The notes under the pieces are model-generated. The model was not told the origin of the DNA. It saw only the letters and a list, made by a program, of their open reading frames with translations, and did no database searches. A DNA stretch of 51,423 bases from the NCBI GenBank assembly GCA_017417465.1, contig JAFPZD010000128.1:1-51423 (forward strand), in the 5' to 3' direction. The position numbers were made by a program, and so were the translations under genes. This DNA comes from Prevotella sp. (lineage in GTDB: Bacteria; Bacteroidota; Bacteroidia; Bacteroidales; Bacteroidaceae). How positions within the stretch are numbered: position 1 is the stretch's first letter; each line of letters opens with the position of its first letter. Positions 8,191-16,720 of this stretch are shown piece by piece.

Positions 8191-10437
8191 TGTGGATTTC
8201 AGATTCTTCTGGCTGCTGTCAGGGCCAATCATAATGATGAAGTCGCCCGGTTCGAGCACATATTCGAGCTGCGGGTTATAGAACTTCAGCAGGTCGTCAG
8301 TGATTTGGAACGTCACCTTCCGGCTCTCGCCCTTCTTCAGGAAGATGCGCTGGAAGCCTTTCAGCTCCTTGACGGGACGAGAGATGCTTGCCACGGGGTC
8401 GTGGATGTAGAGCTGCACCACCTCGTAGGCGTCGCGTTCGCCCGTGTTTGTCACGGTGACGCTGGCGTTGCGCCCCTCGAGCGTGATGTCGCTATAATTA
8501 AAAGAGGTGTAGCTCAAACCGTAGCCAAAGGGATAGAGCGGATCGTTGCGCACGTCGAGGTAGTTGCTGACAAACTTGCCATAGGCAGTGGCACCCTCGG
8601 GTACGGGACGACCCGTGGGCAGATGGTTGTAGTAGAGCGGCTCCTGCCCCGTAGCACGCGGCATGGAGACGGTGAGCTTGCCACAGGGCACCTTGTCGCC
8701 GAAGAGGACGTCGCAGATGGCATCGCCAGTCTCGCTGCCACCGAACCATACCTGCAGGATGGCTGGGATATGCTCCTGCTCCCACGTCAGGACGGTGGGA
8801 CGTCCGGCGAAGTTAAGCAGCACGAGGGGCTTGCCCAGTGCGAGCAGGTCCTCGAGCAGTGCCTTCTGCACGTCGAATATCTCTAAGCTTGCGCGGCTGC
8901 TTGACTCACCGCTCATCTCAGCCTCCTCGCCCATTGCACAGACGATGACGTCGGCCTGACGGGCACATGCGAGTGCCTCCTGCCGCAGCTGGTCGCCATC
9001 GCGGAACGGCGTGGGGCTGTTGAAGCCGCCATCACGCTGCAGCTGCTCGTCGCTGGTGAAGTTACAGCCCTGGGCATAGCTGACGGTGGCCTTGCCAGCC
9101 ACTGCGCGCTCCATGGCTTCGCGGAGTGTCGAATACTTGTCGTGGACGGCTGTCGGCGCCCATGTGCCTGCCATGTTGACGCGGTTGTCGGCCAGCGGGC
9201 CTATGAGTGCGATACGCCCCTGCTTACTGATGGGCAGCAGTGGCCGGCCGTCGGCCTGTGGCTCGTTCTTCAGCAGCACGAAGGTCTCGGCAGCCATATC
9301 GCGTGCGGCACGCCGATGCTCAGGTGTCAGGATGTCGGTGCTGCGGCGCACAGGGTCGAGGTGGACGAAGGGGTTGTCGAAGAGTCCCAGCTTGTATTTG
9401 GCCTCAAGCACGCGCCGACAGGCACGGTCGATGTCGGCCAGTTGCACGCGCCCTTCGTTGAGCGACTGCTCCAAGGTGCCCACGAAGCCTTCGGCACACA
9501 TGTCCATATCGGTACCCGCACGAAGGGCCATCACCGACGACTGCTGCAGGTTGCCGAGTCCGTGCTTGGCCATTTCAGCGATCGAGCCGTAGTCGGTGAC
9601 GAGAAAGCCGTCCCATCCCCACTGCTTACGCAGCACGTCGTCTATCAGCCAGCGGTTGGCCGTGGCAGGAATGAAGTCGACGAGGTTGAACGAGCTCATC
9701 ACGGAGCCGGCACCAGCCTTCACGGCAGCCTCATAGGGCGGGAAGTAGTGGTTGTACATCCGCAGGTGGCTCATGTCGACCGTGTTGTAGTCGCGCCCAG
9801 CCTCGGAGGCGCCATAGAGTGCAAAGTGCTTCACGCAAGCCATCATCTTCGTGGGTCCGAAGTCGCCCTGATAGCCGCGCACCACAGCCTCGGCAATACG
9901 TGAGCCAAGGAACGGGTCCTCGCCACTGCCCTCGGCAATGCGCCCCCAGCGGGCATCGAGGGCAATATCGACCATCGGACTGTACGTCCAGTTAAGACCG
10001 TCGGCAGTAGCCTCCTTGGCGGCAATGCTTGCCCCCTTCTCAATGGCTTCGAGGTCCCAGCTGCAGGCCTGTGCCAGGGGAATAGGAAAGATGGTCTCGT
10101 AGCCGTGGATGACGTCCATGCCCATGAGCAGGGGTATGCCCAGTCGACTGCGATTGACGGCTGTCTCCTGCACAGTGCGGATGTCGGCATAGCCTTTCAT
10201 GTTGAGGATGGCGCCGAGACGGCCCTCCTCGATGAGCTTGAGCAATGGGCTGTCCTTGCTCTCGCCCGTTGTCACACTGCTACCCGGCAACAGGTTGAGT
10301 TGCCCTATCTTCTCCTGGACGGTCATCTTGCCCATCAGGTCGTCAATGAACTTGTCCATCTTCTGCTGCTGGCCCTGTGCCGACAGCAGAAGGGTTGTTG
10401 CCAGCATCATGGCTAGCATGGTGGTCTTTTTCTTCAT
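8173..10437 (-). CDS. bglX: GH3 beta-glucosidase, periplasmic
   Basis: This 754-residue protein is a glycoside hydrolase family 3 enzyme of the BglX type, predicted to release glucose or xylose from the non-reducing ends of beta-linked oligosaccharides in the periplasm. A signal peptide spans residues 1-20 (MKKKTTML... to SAQ). The N-terminal TIM barrel carries 'CVKHFALYG' near 201 and the nucleophile Asp282 in 'FLVTDYGS'. A middle alpha/beta sandwich includes 'NFAGRPTVLTW', and a C-terminal fibronectin III-like domain includes 'DVRNDPLYPFGYGLSYTSF'. Length fits BglX. It is the last gene of a minus-strand run, 72 bp after rseP, and the gap contains short GC-rich inverted repeats. Exact substrate cannot be read from the sequence. 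Confidence 0.95.
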   Translation of the reverse strand: MKKKTTMLAMMLATTLLLSAQGQQQKMDKFIDDLMGKMTVQEKIGQLNLLPGSSVTTGESKDSPLLKLIEEGRLGAILNMKGYADIRTVQETAVNRSRLGIPLLMGMDVIHGYETIFPIPLAQACSWDLEAIEKGASIAAKEATADGLNWTYSPMVDIALDARWGRIAEGSGEDPFLGSRIAEAVVRGYQGDFGPTKMMACVKHFALYGASEAGRDYNTVDMSHLRMYNHYFPPYEAAVKAGAGSVMSSFNLVDFIPATANRWLIDDVLRKQWGWDGFLVTDYGSIAEMAKHGLGNLQQSSVMALRAGTDMDMCAEGFVGTLEQSLNEGRVQLADIDRACRRVLEAKYKLGLFDNPFVHLDPVRRSTDILTPEHRRAARDMAAETFVLLKNEPQADGRPLLPISKQGRIALIGPLADNRVNMAGTWAPTAVHDKYSTLREAMERAVAGKATVSYAQGCNFTSDEQLQRDGGFNSPTPFRDGDQLRQEALACARQADVIVCAMGEEAEMSGESSSRASLEIFDVQKALLEDLLALGKPLVLLNFAGRPTVLTWEQEHIPAILQVWFGGSETGDAICDVLFGDKVPCGKLTVSMPRATGQEPLYYNHLPTGRPVPEGATAYGKFVSNYLDVRNDPLYPFGYGLSYTSFNYSDITLEGRNASVTVTNTGERDAYEVVQLYIHDPVASISRPVKELKGFQRIFLKKGESRKVTFQITDDLLKFYNPQLEYVLEPGDFIIMIGPDSSQKNLKSTTLTVQ

Positions 10438-10454
10438 AATTATTTCAGTTTTGT

Positions 10455-10491
10455 GCCGGCAAATATGCCGGCCACCCGACAGGAAGGTGGC
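10455..10491. repeat. Short inverted repeats between rseP and bglX
   Basis: GCCGGCA/TGCCGGC (10455-10461 and 10466-10472) is followed by an overlapping GCCACC/GGTGGC pair (10471-10476 and 10486-10491). On the minus strand these lie in the rseP-bglX gap. They may be alternative mRNA hairpins; no T-run follows. Confidence 0.4.
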
Positions 10492-10509
10492 GGATAGCCG
10501 GCTAGTGGT

Positions 10510-11886
10510 TTACATATAGCCGAGCCAACGTAGGATGTCGTTGAGGTTAGCCACGAGCATGAGCAGGATGATGATGCCGAAGCCGACATACTCGGCGCGG
10601 ATCATGAACGTCTCGGAGGGTTTGCGGCGCGTGATGAGCTCGTAGAGCAGGAACAGCACATGGCCACCGTCGAGTGCAGGAATAGGCAAGATGTTCATGA
10701 AGGCGAGGATGATGCTCAGGAAGGCCGTCATCAGCCAGAAGCGGTGCCAGTCCCATGTCTCGGGGAAGAGGCTGCCAATGGCACCGAAGCCACCCAGCGA
10801 CTTGGCACCGTCGGCAGTGAACACGTACTTCAAGTCGTCGACGTAGCCAGCGAGCACGTGCCAACCGTACTTGATGCCAGCAGGGAAGCTCTCGAAGAAT
10901 CCGTACTCGCGCGTCACAGGCTCATAGAGCTGCTTGGGCACGAAACCGAGCTTCAGGTCGGCGGTAAGCGTCACCTGCAGGCTGTCGATGACAGAGTCGC
11001 GCCGGACGACGATGATGGCTTGCCGCACCTTGAGGCTGTCGGCAGTGGTCTGGGCCGTGGCAAGCACATCGCTAAGGCGGGCCAGCTCGTCGGTAAACTG
11101 GTTGAACGAGCCCACGGCGCGGTCGTTGATGGCCACGATCTGGTCGCCCACCCTCAGGCCAGCCTTAGCAGCGGGCGTTTCGGCGAGCACGCTGTCAACC
11201 TCAGCAGGGAGGTACATCCGGGCGAAGATGGGCGACGACTTAATCATGTCGAGCAGGTTCAGGTCGCCTGAGAGTTGCAGTTGCATAGGCTTGCCATTGC
11301 GCAGGATGTTCACCTGCTTGGCGGTTGACAGCTGGCGGAACAGGTCGGCGCCGAAAGCCTTGAAGTCGCCCTTCTCAGTCGACAGCAGTACGTCGCCATC
11401 ACGGAATCCGAGAGCCTTGGCCTCGTCGTTGAACTCCATGCCTTGGGTCATCTGGCTCACGGGCACGTAGGTCTCGCCCCAGTGGAAGAGCACCATGGAG
11501 TAGATGAAGAGTGCCAGCAGGAAGTTGACCAGCACGCCACCAATCATGATGAGCAAGCGCTGCCATGCCGGCTTCGAGCGGAACTCCCACGGCTGTACGG
11601 GTTGCTTCATCTGCTCAGTGTCGAAGCTTTCGTCGATCATGCCCGCAATCTTGCAGTAGCCGCCCAAAGGCAGCCAGCCGACACCGTATTCGGTATCGCT
11701 GTTCTTGGGCTTGAAGCTGAAAAGCTTGCCCTTCCACTTGGCAATGGAGACATCGAAGAAAAGATAGAATTTATCAACTCGCACGCCGAAGAGCTTGCTG
11801 AAAAAGAAGTGTCCGCCCTCGTGGAGCAGCACCAGCAGGCCAATGGCGAGCATGAACTGTAATAAGCGAATCAAGAATATTTCCAT
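10510..11886 (-). CDS. rseP: RseP-type site-2 membrane protease
   Basis: This 458-residue integral membrane zinc protease belongs to M50 (RseP/EcfE family), which cuts anti-sigma factors and signal-peptide remnants within the inner membrane. Residues 22-26 are the HEGGH active site in the first membrane helix. A PDZ-like region includes 'AKAGLRVGDQIVAINDRAV', and the C-terminal 'LPIPALDGGH' is the conserved third-ligand LDG motif. Family length is about 450. It lies downstream of dxr, as in many bacteria. The 287-bp gap upstream is filled by AT-rich and AACTCC repeats. It could in principle process the anti-sigma-like protein at 24435-25121, but that is inference. Confidence 0.95.
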   Translation of the reverse strand: MEIFLIRLLQFMLAIGLLVLLHEGGHFFFSKLFGVRVDKFYLFFDVSIAKWKGKLFSFKPKNSDTEYGVGWLPLGGYCKIAGMIDESFDTEQMKQPVQPWEFRSKPAWQRLLIMIGGVLVNFLLALFIYSMVLFHWGETYVPVSQMTQGMEFNDEAKALGFRDGDVLLSTEKGDFKAFGADLFRQLSTAKQVNILRNGKPMQLQLSGDLNLLDMIKSSPIFARMYLPAEVDSVLAETPAAKAGLRVGDQIVAINDRAVGSFNQFTDELARLSDVLATAQTTADSLKVRQAIIVVRRDSVIDSLQVTLTADLKLGFVPKQLYEPVTREYGFFESFPAGIKYGWHVLAGYVDDLKYVFTADGAKSLGGFGAIGSLFPETWDWHRFWLMTAFLSIILAFMNILPIPALDGGHVLFLLYELITRRKPSETFMIRAEYVGFGIIILLMLVANLNDILRWLGYM

Positions 11887-11888
11887 CG

Positions 11889-12060
11889 AGTTTATTTACT
11901 ATTTGACAATTTACGATTTACGATTTATTTACGATTTGACGATTTATTTCTATTTACGATTTGACGATTTACTATTTACGATTTATTTACGATTTGACGA
12001 TTTATTTCTATTTACGATTTGACAATTTACGATTTACGATTTATTTACGATTGGACCATT
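11889..12060. repeat. AT-rich low-complexity array (ATTTACGATTTGACG type)
   Basis: The gap upstream of rseP is made of interspersed ATTTACGATTT, GATTTGACG and TTTATTTCTATTT words. A 26-base stretch at 11952-11977 is identical, in reverse complement, to 22329-22354 inside the GH127 coding sequence. No promoter could be singled out here. Confidence 0.8.
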
Positions 12061-12092
12061 TTACTATTTATTATCTACGGCAGAACTATCGT

Positions 12093-12183
12093 CCCTTAAC
12101 TCCCCTTTAACTCCACCTAACTCCCCTTAACTCCCCCACTCCTCTTAACTCCCTCTTAACTCCCTAACTCCTCTTAACTCCCC
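12093..12183. repeat. AACTCC-type low-complexity array at dxr 3' end
   Basis: About ten AACTCC(C/T) words separated by CCTTT, CTCTT and similar spacers occur here. The array runs into dxr: its final Gly-Ser-stop codons are written in the repeat. The same word family, in either orientation, appears at 20964-21000, 36479-36607 and 36729-36777. Confidence 0.75.
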
Positions 12184-13334
12184 AAGAGGGCTGCCGCAAT
12201 TCGTCGGGCCTCAGCATCGGTGGCGACGTAGTCGTCGTAGGTGGGTTGAGCGATGAAGGTGGCACGCTGCATGGTCTCAGCAATGATGTCGCCCATCTGG
12301 AGGAAGCCACAGCGGTCGTCGAGGAAGGCGCGGTTGACAATCTCGTTAGCAGCATTGACGATGCAGGGCATGTTGCCACCTTTCTCCAAGGCTTCGAACG
12401 CCATGGCCAGACAGCGGAACTTGTTGAGGTCGGGCTCGAAGAACTCCAGCCGCTGCGCCTTGAACAGGTCGAGGCGCTCACCACTGAGCGTGAGACGCTG
12501 GGGGAACGAAAAGGCGTACTGGATGGGCAGCCGCATATCGGGCACGCCAAGCTGGGCCTTCACGCTGCCATCGTGGAACTGCACCGCGGAGTGGACGATG
12601 GACTGGGGATGCACCAGCACCTGAATCTGTCGGGGGGCTACGCCAAAGAGCCACTTGGCCTCGATGACCTCAAAGCCTTTGTTCATCATCGACGCTGAGT
12701 CGATGGTGATCTTTGCCCCCATGTCCCAGGTGGGATGGCGCAGGGCATCGGCTTTTGTCACCGTGGCCAACTCGTCAATCGACTTCAAGCGGAAGGGGCC
12801 GCCGCTGGCGGTGAGCAGGATTTTCTCTATCTCGTTGCCGTCCTCGCCGACAAGGCTTTGGAAGATGGCCGAGTGCTCGCTGTCGACGGGCAGGATGGCG
12901 ACGTGGTTCTCAATGGCCAGTCGGCAGATGAGCTCACCGGCTACGACGAGTGTCTCCTTGTTGGCCAGTGCGATGGTCTTATGGGCACGAATGGCGTGGA
13001 TGGTGGGCGAGAGGCCTGCGAAGCCTACCATGGCAGTAAGCACCATGTCGATGGGGTCAGCCTCAACAATGTCGTCCAAGGCGCGAGCACCCGCATAGAC
13101 TTTCACGTCGGGCAGGTCGGTCATGAGTGCTTTCAGCTCATCGTAACGGGCTTCGTTGGCAATGACGACGGTAGCAGGATGAAACGTGTGAGCCTGCTCG
13201 GCAAGCAGTTCCACGCGGTTGTTGGCTGTCAGGCAGTAGACCTCATAGAGGTCGCTATGCTCAGCGATGACCTGCAGGGCCTGCGTGCCTATGCTCCCAG
13301 TGGAGCCGAGAATACATATTTGACGTTTGTTCAT
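12174..13334 (-). CDS. dxr: 1-deoxy-D-xylulose 5-phosphate reductoisomerase
   Basis: This 386-residue cytoplasmic enzyme makes 2-C-methyl-D-erythritol 4-phosphate from DXP with NADPH, the second step of the MEP isoprenoid pathway. It shows the N-terminal nucleotide-binding motif 'ILGSTGSIGTQAL', the 'LANKETLVVAGE' segment, the metal-binding 'PVDSEHSAIFQ', 'TASGGPFR', and 'TIDSASMMNKGFEVIEA'. Length and motifs are standard. It starts 2 bp downstream of the rimM stop, so the two are translationally close. The last codons fall within a low-complexity repeat, so the C-terminal Gly-Ser may be recent. Confidence 0.97.
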   Translation of the reverse strand: MNKRQICILGSTGSIGTQALQVIAEHSDLYEVYCLTANNRVELLAEQAHTFHPATVVIANEARYDELKALMTDLPDVKVYAGARALDDIVEADPIDMVLTAMVGFAGLSPTIHAIRAHKTIALANKETLVVAGELICRLAIENHVAILPVDSEHSAIFQSLVGEDGNEIEKILLTASGGPFRLKSIDELATVTKADALRHPTWDMGAKITIDSASMMNKGFEVIEAKWLFGVAPRQIQVLVHPQSIVHSAVQFHDGSVKAQLGVPDMRLPIQYAFSFPQRLTLSGERLDLFKAQRLEFFEPDLNKFRCLAMAFEALEKGGNMPCIVNAANEIVNRAFLDDRCGFLQMGDIIAETMQRATFIAQPTYDDYVATDAEARRIAAALLGS

Positions 13335-13336
13335 AT

Positions 13337-13849
13337 TTATAAATCCAAGAGGCCCTCAGGGAGGGCGATGGTGATGGTTTTGCCTTCCTGATCGACGGCA
13401 GTGATGAGCTCCTCGGCAGCGGGAACAAGCGTGCCGTCCTCCAGCTCGAAGAGCACGTTGACCGTCTGGTCGTCGACGCGGGCGATGGTGCCGACGGTCT
13501 TACTGGTTTTTGCATCGATGATGTCGAAGCCTACGAAGAAGCTCCAGCGCAGCTCATCTTCATCGTCGAGGGGTGTGAGGTCACGGGGGAAGTAGACGTC
13601 GCAGTTGGTCAGCTCGCGAGCACGCTCCTGCGTGTCGATGTCCTCAAACTTCATCAAGGCGGTGGTGTCCGAGCGGAAGCGGTACTCTTCGATGAAGAAG
13701 GGCACGAGGATGCCGTCGACCTCAAGCACGAGGTAGTCAGCGTCGACGCGGTCGAAGATGTCGTCATCGAAAAGTAGCGTCACCTCGCCCTTTACGCCGT
13801 GGGCTTTGCCAATGCGACCAATGCGGTAGACTTCCTCGGGCCTGATCAT
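13337..13849 (-). CDS. rimM: Ribosome maturation factor RimM
   Basis: This 170-residue protein acts in maturation of the 30S subunit head, binding ribosomal protein S19. The N-terminal beta-barrel motif 'YRIGRIGKAHGVKGEV' and the C-terminal PRC-barrel-like part are visible ('VGFDIIDAKTSKTVGTI', 'LVPAAEELI', 'GKTITIALPEGLLDL'). Length is typical. It lies between murA and dxr, a common Bacteroidota order. Its ATG sits right at the edge of a GATGAAAAATGAAA tandem array, so the leader between murA and rimM is essentially all repeat. Confidence 0.95.
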   Translation of the reverse strand: MIRPEEVYRIGRIGKAHGVKGEVTLLFDDDIFDRVDADYLVLEVDGILVPFFIEEYRFRSDTTALMKFEDIDTQERARELTNCDVYFPRDLTPLDDEDELRWSFFVGFDIIDAKTSKTVGTIARVDDQTVNVLFELEDGTLVPAAEELITAVDQEGKTITIALPEGLLDL

Positions 13850-13851
13850 AG

Positions 13852-13917
13852 ATGAAAGATGAAAAATGAAAGATGAAAAATGAAAGATGAAAAATGAAAG
13901 ATGAAAAATGAAAGATT
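13852..13917. repeat. 14-bp tandem array (GATGAAAAATGAAA) between murA and rimM
   Basis: About four units of GATGAAAAATGAAA fill the gap between rimM and murA. Closely related sequence occurs inside the anti-sigma-like coding region (24633-24713) and, as GTGAAAAGTGAA, over the lptG stop (33780-33812). Confidence 0.8.
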
Positions 13918-13933
13918 GGGAAATGAGGGGGAA

Positions 13934-15256
13934 TTATGGTATGCGGGTGATGTGGGCACCGAGGGCGTTCAGGCGCTCCTCGATGTGCTCGTAGCCGCGG
14001 TCTATCTGCTCGATGTTCTCAATGCGACTGGTACCCTTGGCACTCAGGGCAGCAATGAGGAGGGCGATGCCAGCACGAATGTCAGGACTCGACATACGGC
14101 CAGCCTTCAGCTGCACCTTGCGGTCGTGGCCCACAACGACGGCGCGGTGGGGATCGCAGAGGATGATTTGGGCCCCCATGTCGATGAGCTTGTCGACAAA
14201 GAACAGGCGGCTCTCGAACATCTTCTGATGGACGAGCACCGAGCCACGTGCCTGTGTGGCCACGGTGATGAGCACGCTGAGCAGGTCGGGGGTCAGTCCG
14301 GGCCACGGTGCGTCGGCGAGTGTCATGATGGTGCCGTCGATGAACGACTGTATCTCATAGTGGCGGGCGGTGGGGATGAAGAGGTCGTCGCCCTCTACCT
14401 TCACCTTGATGCCCATACGGCGGAAGGTGTTGGGGATGATGCCCAGGTCGGGGAGCGACACATTCTTGATGCGCACGCCATTGCCCACCATAGCGGCCAT
14501 GCCGATGAACGATCCCACCTCGATCATGTCGGGCAGGATGACGTGCGACGTGCCGTGTAGCGTGCTGACGCCCTCGATGGTGAGCAGGTTCGAACCGATG
14601 CCGCTGATGCGGGCACCCATCCCGCAGAGCATGCGGCAGAGCTGTTGCACGTAAGGCTCGCAGGCGGCATTATAAATAGTGGTGGTGCCACGGGCCATCA
14701 CAGCCGCCATGATGATGTTGGCCGTACCAGTGACGCTAGCCTCGTCGAGCAGCATGTAGCTGCCCTTGAGCTGCGTAGCCCCAATCTCGTAGACGCCACG
14801 CTCAGGCACTGGGTTGAAGTGTGCCCCCAGACGCTCAAAGCCCAGGAAGTGGGTGTCCAGTCGGCGCCGCCCAATCTTGTCGCCACCGGGTTTGGCAATG
14901 ATGGCCTTGCCCATGCGGGCAAGCAACGGCCCGATCATCATCACCGAGCCGCGCAGCTGAGCGCACTTCTGCACAAAAGCGTCGCTCTCAAGATAGTCGA
15001 GGTTGAGGTCGGAGGCCTGAAAGGTAAGAACCTCGCCCTGCCGGGGGAGGTCAGAGGGGGCTTCCACTTTTACGCCAATGTCCTTGAGCAGCTGGATGAG
15101 CGTCTGTACATCGCGGATGTTGGGAATGTTGCTGATGGTAACGGCCTCGCTGGTGAGCAGCGTGGCACAGATGACCTGCAAGGCTTCGTTCTTGGCACCC
15201 TGCGGCTGAATGGTGCCGCTCAGCGGATGCCCGCCTTCGATGATAAATGCTGCCAT
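13934..15256 (-). CDS. murA: UDP-N-acetylglucosamine 1-carboxyvinyltransferase, Asp-type
   Basis: This 440-residue cytoplasmic enzyme transfers enolpyruvyl from PEP to UDP-GlcNAc, the first committed step of peptidoglycan synthesis. Seen: 'GAKNEALQ' near the N-terminus, 'LRGSVMMIGPLLARMG', 'PDMIEVGSFIGMAA', and 'RAGIALLIAALSAKG' near the end. The loop residue that is usually Cys115 is Asp126 here ('PGGDKIGRRRLDTH', codon GAC at 14879-14881). The Cys-to-Asp form is known in other bacteria to keep activity and be insensitive to fosfomycin, so insensitivity is inferred. It sits between the DUF4290 gene and rimM on the same strand and is probably co-transcribed with both. Confidence 0.97.
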   Translation of the reverse strand: MAAFIIEGGHPLSGTIQPQGAKNEALQVICATLLTSEAVTISNIPNIRDVQTLIQLLKDIGVKVEAPSDLPRQGEVLTFQASDLNLDYLESDAFVQKCAQLRGSVMMIGPLLARMGKAIIAKPGGDKIGRRRLDTHFLGFERLGAHFNPVPERGVYEIGATQLKGSYMLLDEASVTGTANIIMAAVMARGTTTIYNAACEPYVQQLCRMLCGMGARISGIGSNLLTIEGVSTLHGTSHVILPDMIEVGSFIGMAAMVGNGVRIKNVSLPDLGIIPNTFRRMGIKVKVEGDDLFIPTARHYEIQSFIDGTIMTLADAPWPGLTPDLLSVLITVATQARGSVLVHQKMFESRLFFVDKLIDMGAQIILCDPHRAVVVGHDRKVQLKAGRMSSPDIRAGIALLIAALSAKGTSRIENIEQIDRGYEHIEERLNALGAHITRIP

Positions 15257-15287
15257 TCCTTGGTAGGTTGGGGGAACTGTCTGCTTG

Positions 15288-15896
15288 TTACTTCTTTTTC
15301 TTTTTCGACTGCTTGTACTCCTCGGTGCTCACGAAGCGCTCGAAGGCGAAATTGCTCAGGTCCAGCTGGATGACGCCGTCGGTGAGCCGCGCCATGTCGT
15401 CGGCAACCTTCTCGTCGTCAATCGAGCCGTGGCCCCACAGCACGAGGTCGCGCTTCATCTGGTTGGCAGTGTAGCGCATCAGCTCGTCGCGCTCCTGTCC
15501 TGGCTCCATGGTTTTCAGCTTGTTGAGGAGCTCCATGACCAAGCGCCCGTAGTGGCGCAGCGAAATCTCACCCTTGGGCAGTGCCATGGGCTCGGGCTTT
15601 GAATGAATCTTCTCAGCACCACTCACGTCGTAGGGCCAGTCGATATCGAGTGCCTTATGGCTCATCAGGTACAGGTGGTCCCACAACATCTGCTGGTAGT
15701 CGGCGTTCTCACGCATCTGGGGCACCTTGGTCTCCATCATCTTCACGATGGTTTTCGCACAGAGCAGACGCTCCTCTTTCGAGGGGAGCGTCACGGCATG
15801 GTCGACCATTTTCTGAATCTCACGGCCATACTCAGGCATGAGCAGCATCTCGCGCTGCGTGTTGTAGTCTAATCCTTGTATCTCCATTTTAGTCAA
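15288..15896 (-). CDS. DUF4290 family protein
   Basis: This 202-residue soluble protein has no signal peptide or membrane segment. It begins with 'GLDYNTQREMLLMPEYGREIQ', a signature I associate with the Bacteroidota-specific DUF4290 family, and ends in a lysine-rich tail of six Lys. Its function is unknown. It overlaps tsaB by 8 bp and precedes murA by 31 bp, so it is expected to be translated with these essential genes. A second possible start is the Met at residue 4, at 15887, which would remove the overlap. Conservation next to murA in this phylum suggests an envelope or cell-cycle role, but nothing in the protein shows it. Confidence 0.85.
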   Translation of the reverse strand: MTKMEIQGLDYNTQREMLLMPEYGREIQKMVDHAVTLPSKEERLLCAKTIVKMMETKVPQMRENADYQQMLWDHLYLMSHKALDIDWPYDVSGAEKIHSKPEPMALPKGEISLRHYGRLVMELLNKLKTMEPGQERDELMRYTANQMKRDLVLWGHGSIDDEKVADDMARLTDGVIQLDLSNFAFERFVSTEEYKQSKKKKK

Positions 15897-16626
15897 TTAG
15901 GGGGTTGCGAGGCATCTTTGCCACATAGTCCTTCAGATAGAACGGCTCGAAATAGGCCACGTCCTCGGTCTGCCCGTTCAGCAGACGGCGCTCGGCGAGT
16001 GGCTGCATCCAGCGTGCCACTGGCTCGATGCCTTCGATGAGGTGGGCATTGGGGTGGTTGATAGTGTCCATGCACTTTGCCGCGCCGTTGCCGAAGAAGT
16101 AGACGGGCCGCTGGTCGAGCCACTGGCGGTAGGTGTCGGCAGTCACCACGTCGGCCTGAACGTCGCGAACGGGCCGCAGGCTGCGCTCGTAGAGGCCCGC
16201 ATAGACTTCCATCCGACGGGCATCGAGCATGGGACAGAGCACGGCGTCGTCGGGCAGCTCTTTATGGAGCAGCACCGGCACGCAGAGCAGCTCTAACGTC
16301 GGCACGGCGATGAGCTTCAGGTCGCGGCCAAAGCACACGCCCTTAGCCATCGACACGCCAATGCGCAGCCCTGTGTAGGAGCCAGGTCCGCAGCTCACGG
16401 CCACGGCGTCGAACGGGATGGCGTGGTTGTCGGTAAACGACAGGGCCTCGTCGACCATCGACCCTAAGCGCTCGGCGCTGCCACTACCCATGTGGGCAGT
16501 TCGCTGGTCGGGGTCGGAGGGCGCTGGCTGTCGGTTGCTCTCCTCGTGGTAAATCACCTGTGAGTCGTCGCTGACAGCCACCGAGCACTGCTGCGTGCTC
16601 GTCTCTACATGCAGTATGCAAGCCAT
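15889..16626 (-). CDS. tsaB: tRNA t6A biosynthesis protein TsaB
   Basis: This protein of about 245 residues is an ASKHA-fold partner of TsaD in making N6-threonylcarbamoyladenosine at A37 of ANN-decoding tRNAs. It starts 'MACILHVETSTQQCSVAVSD' and carries the conserved 'AVSCGPGSYTGLRIGVSMAKG' region, followed by 'MLDARRMEVYAGLY'. I chose the ATG at 16626: the open frame extends 18 codons further to 16680, but that stretch contains the promoter element at 16657-16664 and has no homology-like character. It heads the tsaB-DUF4290-murA-rimM-dxr-rseP run. Confidence 0.93.
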   Translation of the reverse strand: MACILHVETSTQQCSVAVSDDSQVIYHEESNRQPAPSDPDQRTAHMGSGSAERLGSMVDEALSFTDNHAIPFDAVAVSCGPGSYTGLRIGVSMAKGVCFGRDLKLIAVPTLELLCVPVLLHKELPDDAVLCPMLDARRMEVYAGLYERSLRPVRDVQADVVTADTYRQWLDQRPVYFFGNGAAKCMDTINHPNAHLIEGIEPVARWMQPLAERRLLNGQTEDVAYFEPFYLKDYVAKMPRNPLID

Positions 16627-16656
16627 GTTCCTTGTTTCTCTTGCTGATTGAATGTG

Positions 16657-16664
16657 CAAAGGTA
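16657..16664 (-). promoter_or_regulatory. Bacteroidota -7 element for tsaB cluster
   Basis: TACCTTTG on the minus strand lies 31 bp upstream of the chosen tsaB ATG and gives a short leader of about 25 nt. Its place inside the longer open frame supports the downstream start. Confidence 0.7.
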
Positions 16665-16720
16665 CGAAAAAAAACGCCAACAGCCCCGTTATTATCAGAA
16701 ATTAACACTTTTGGCTATTC

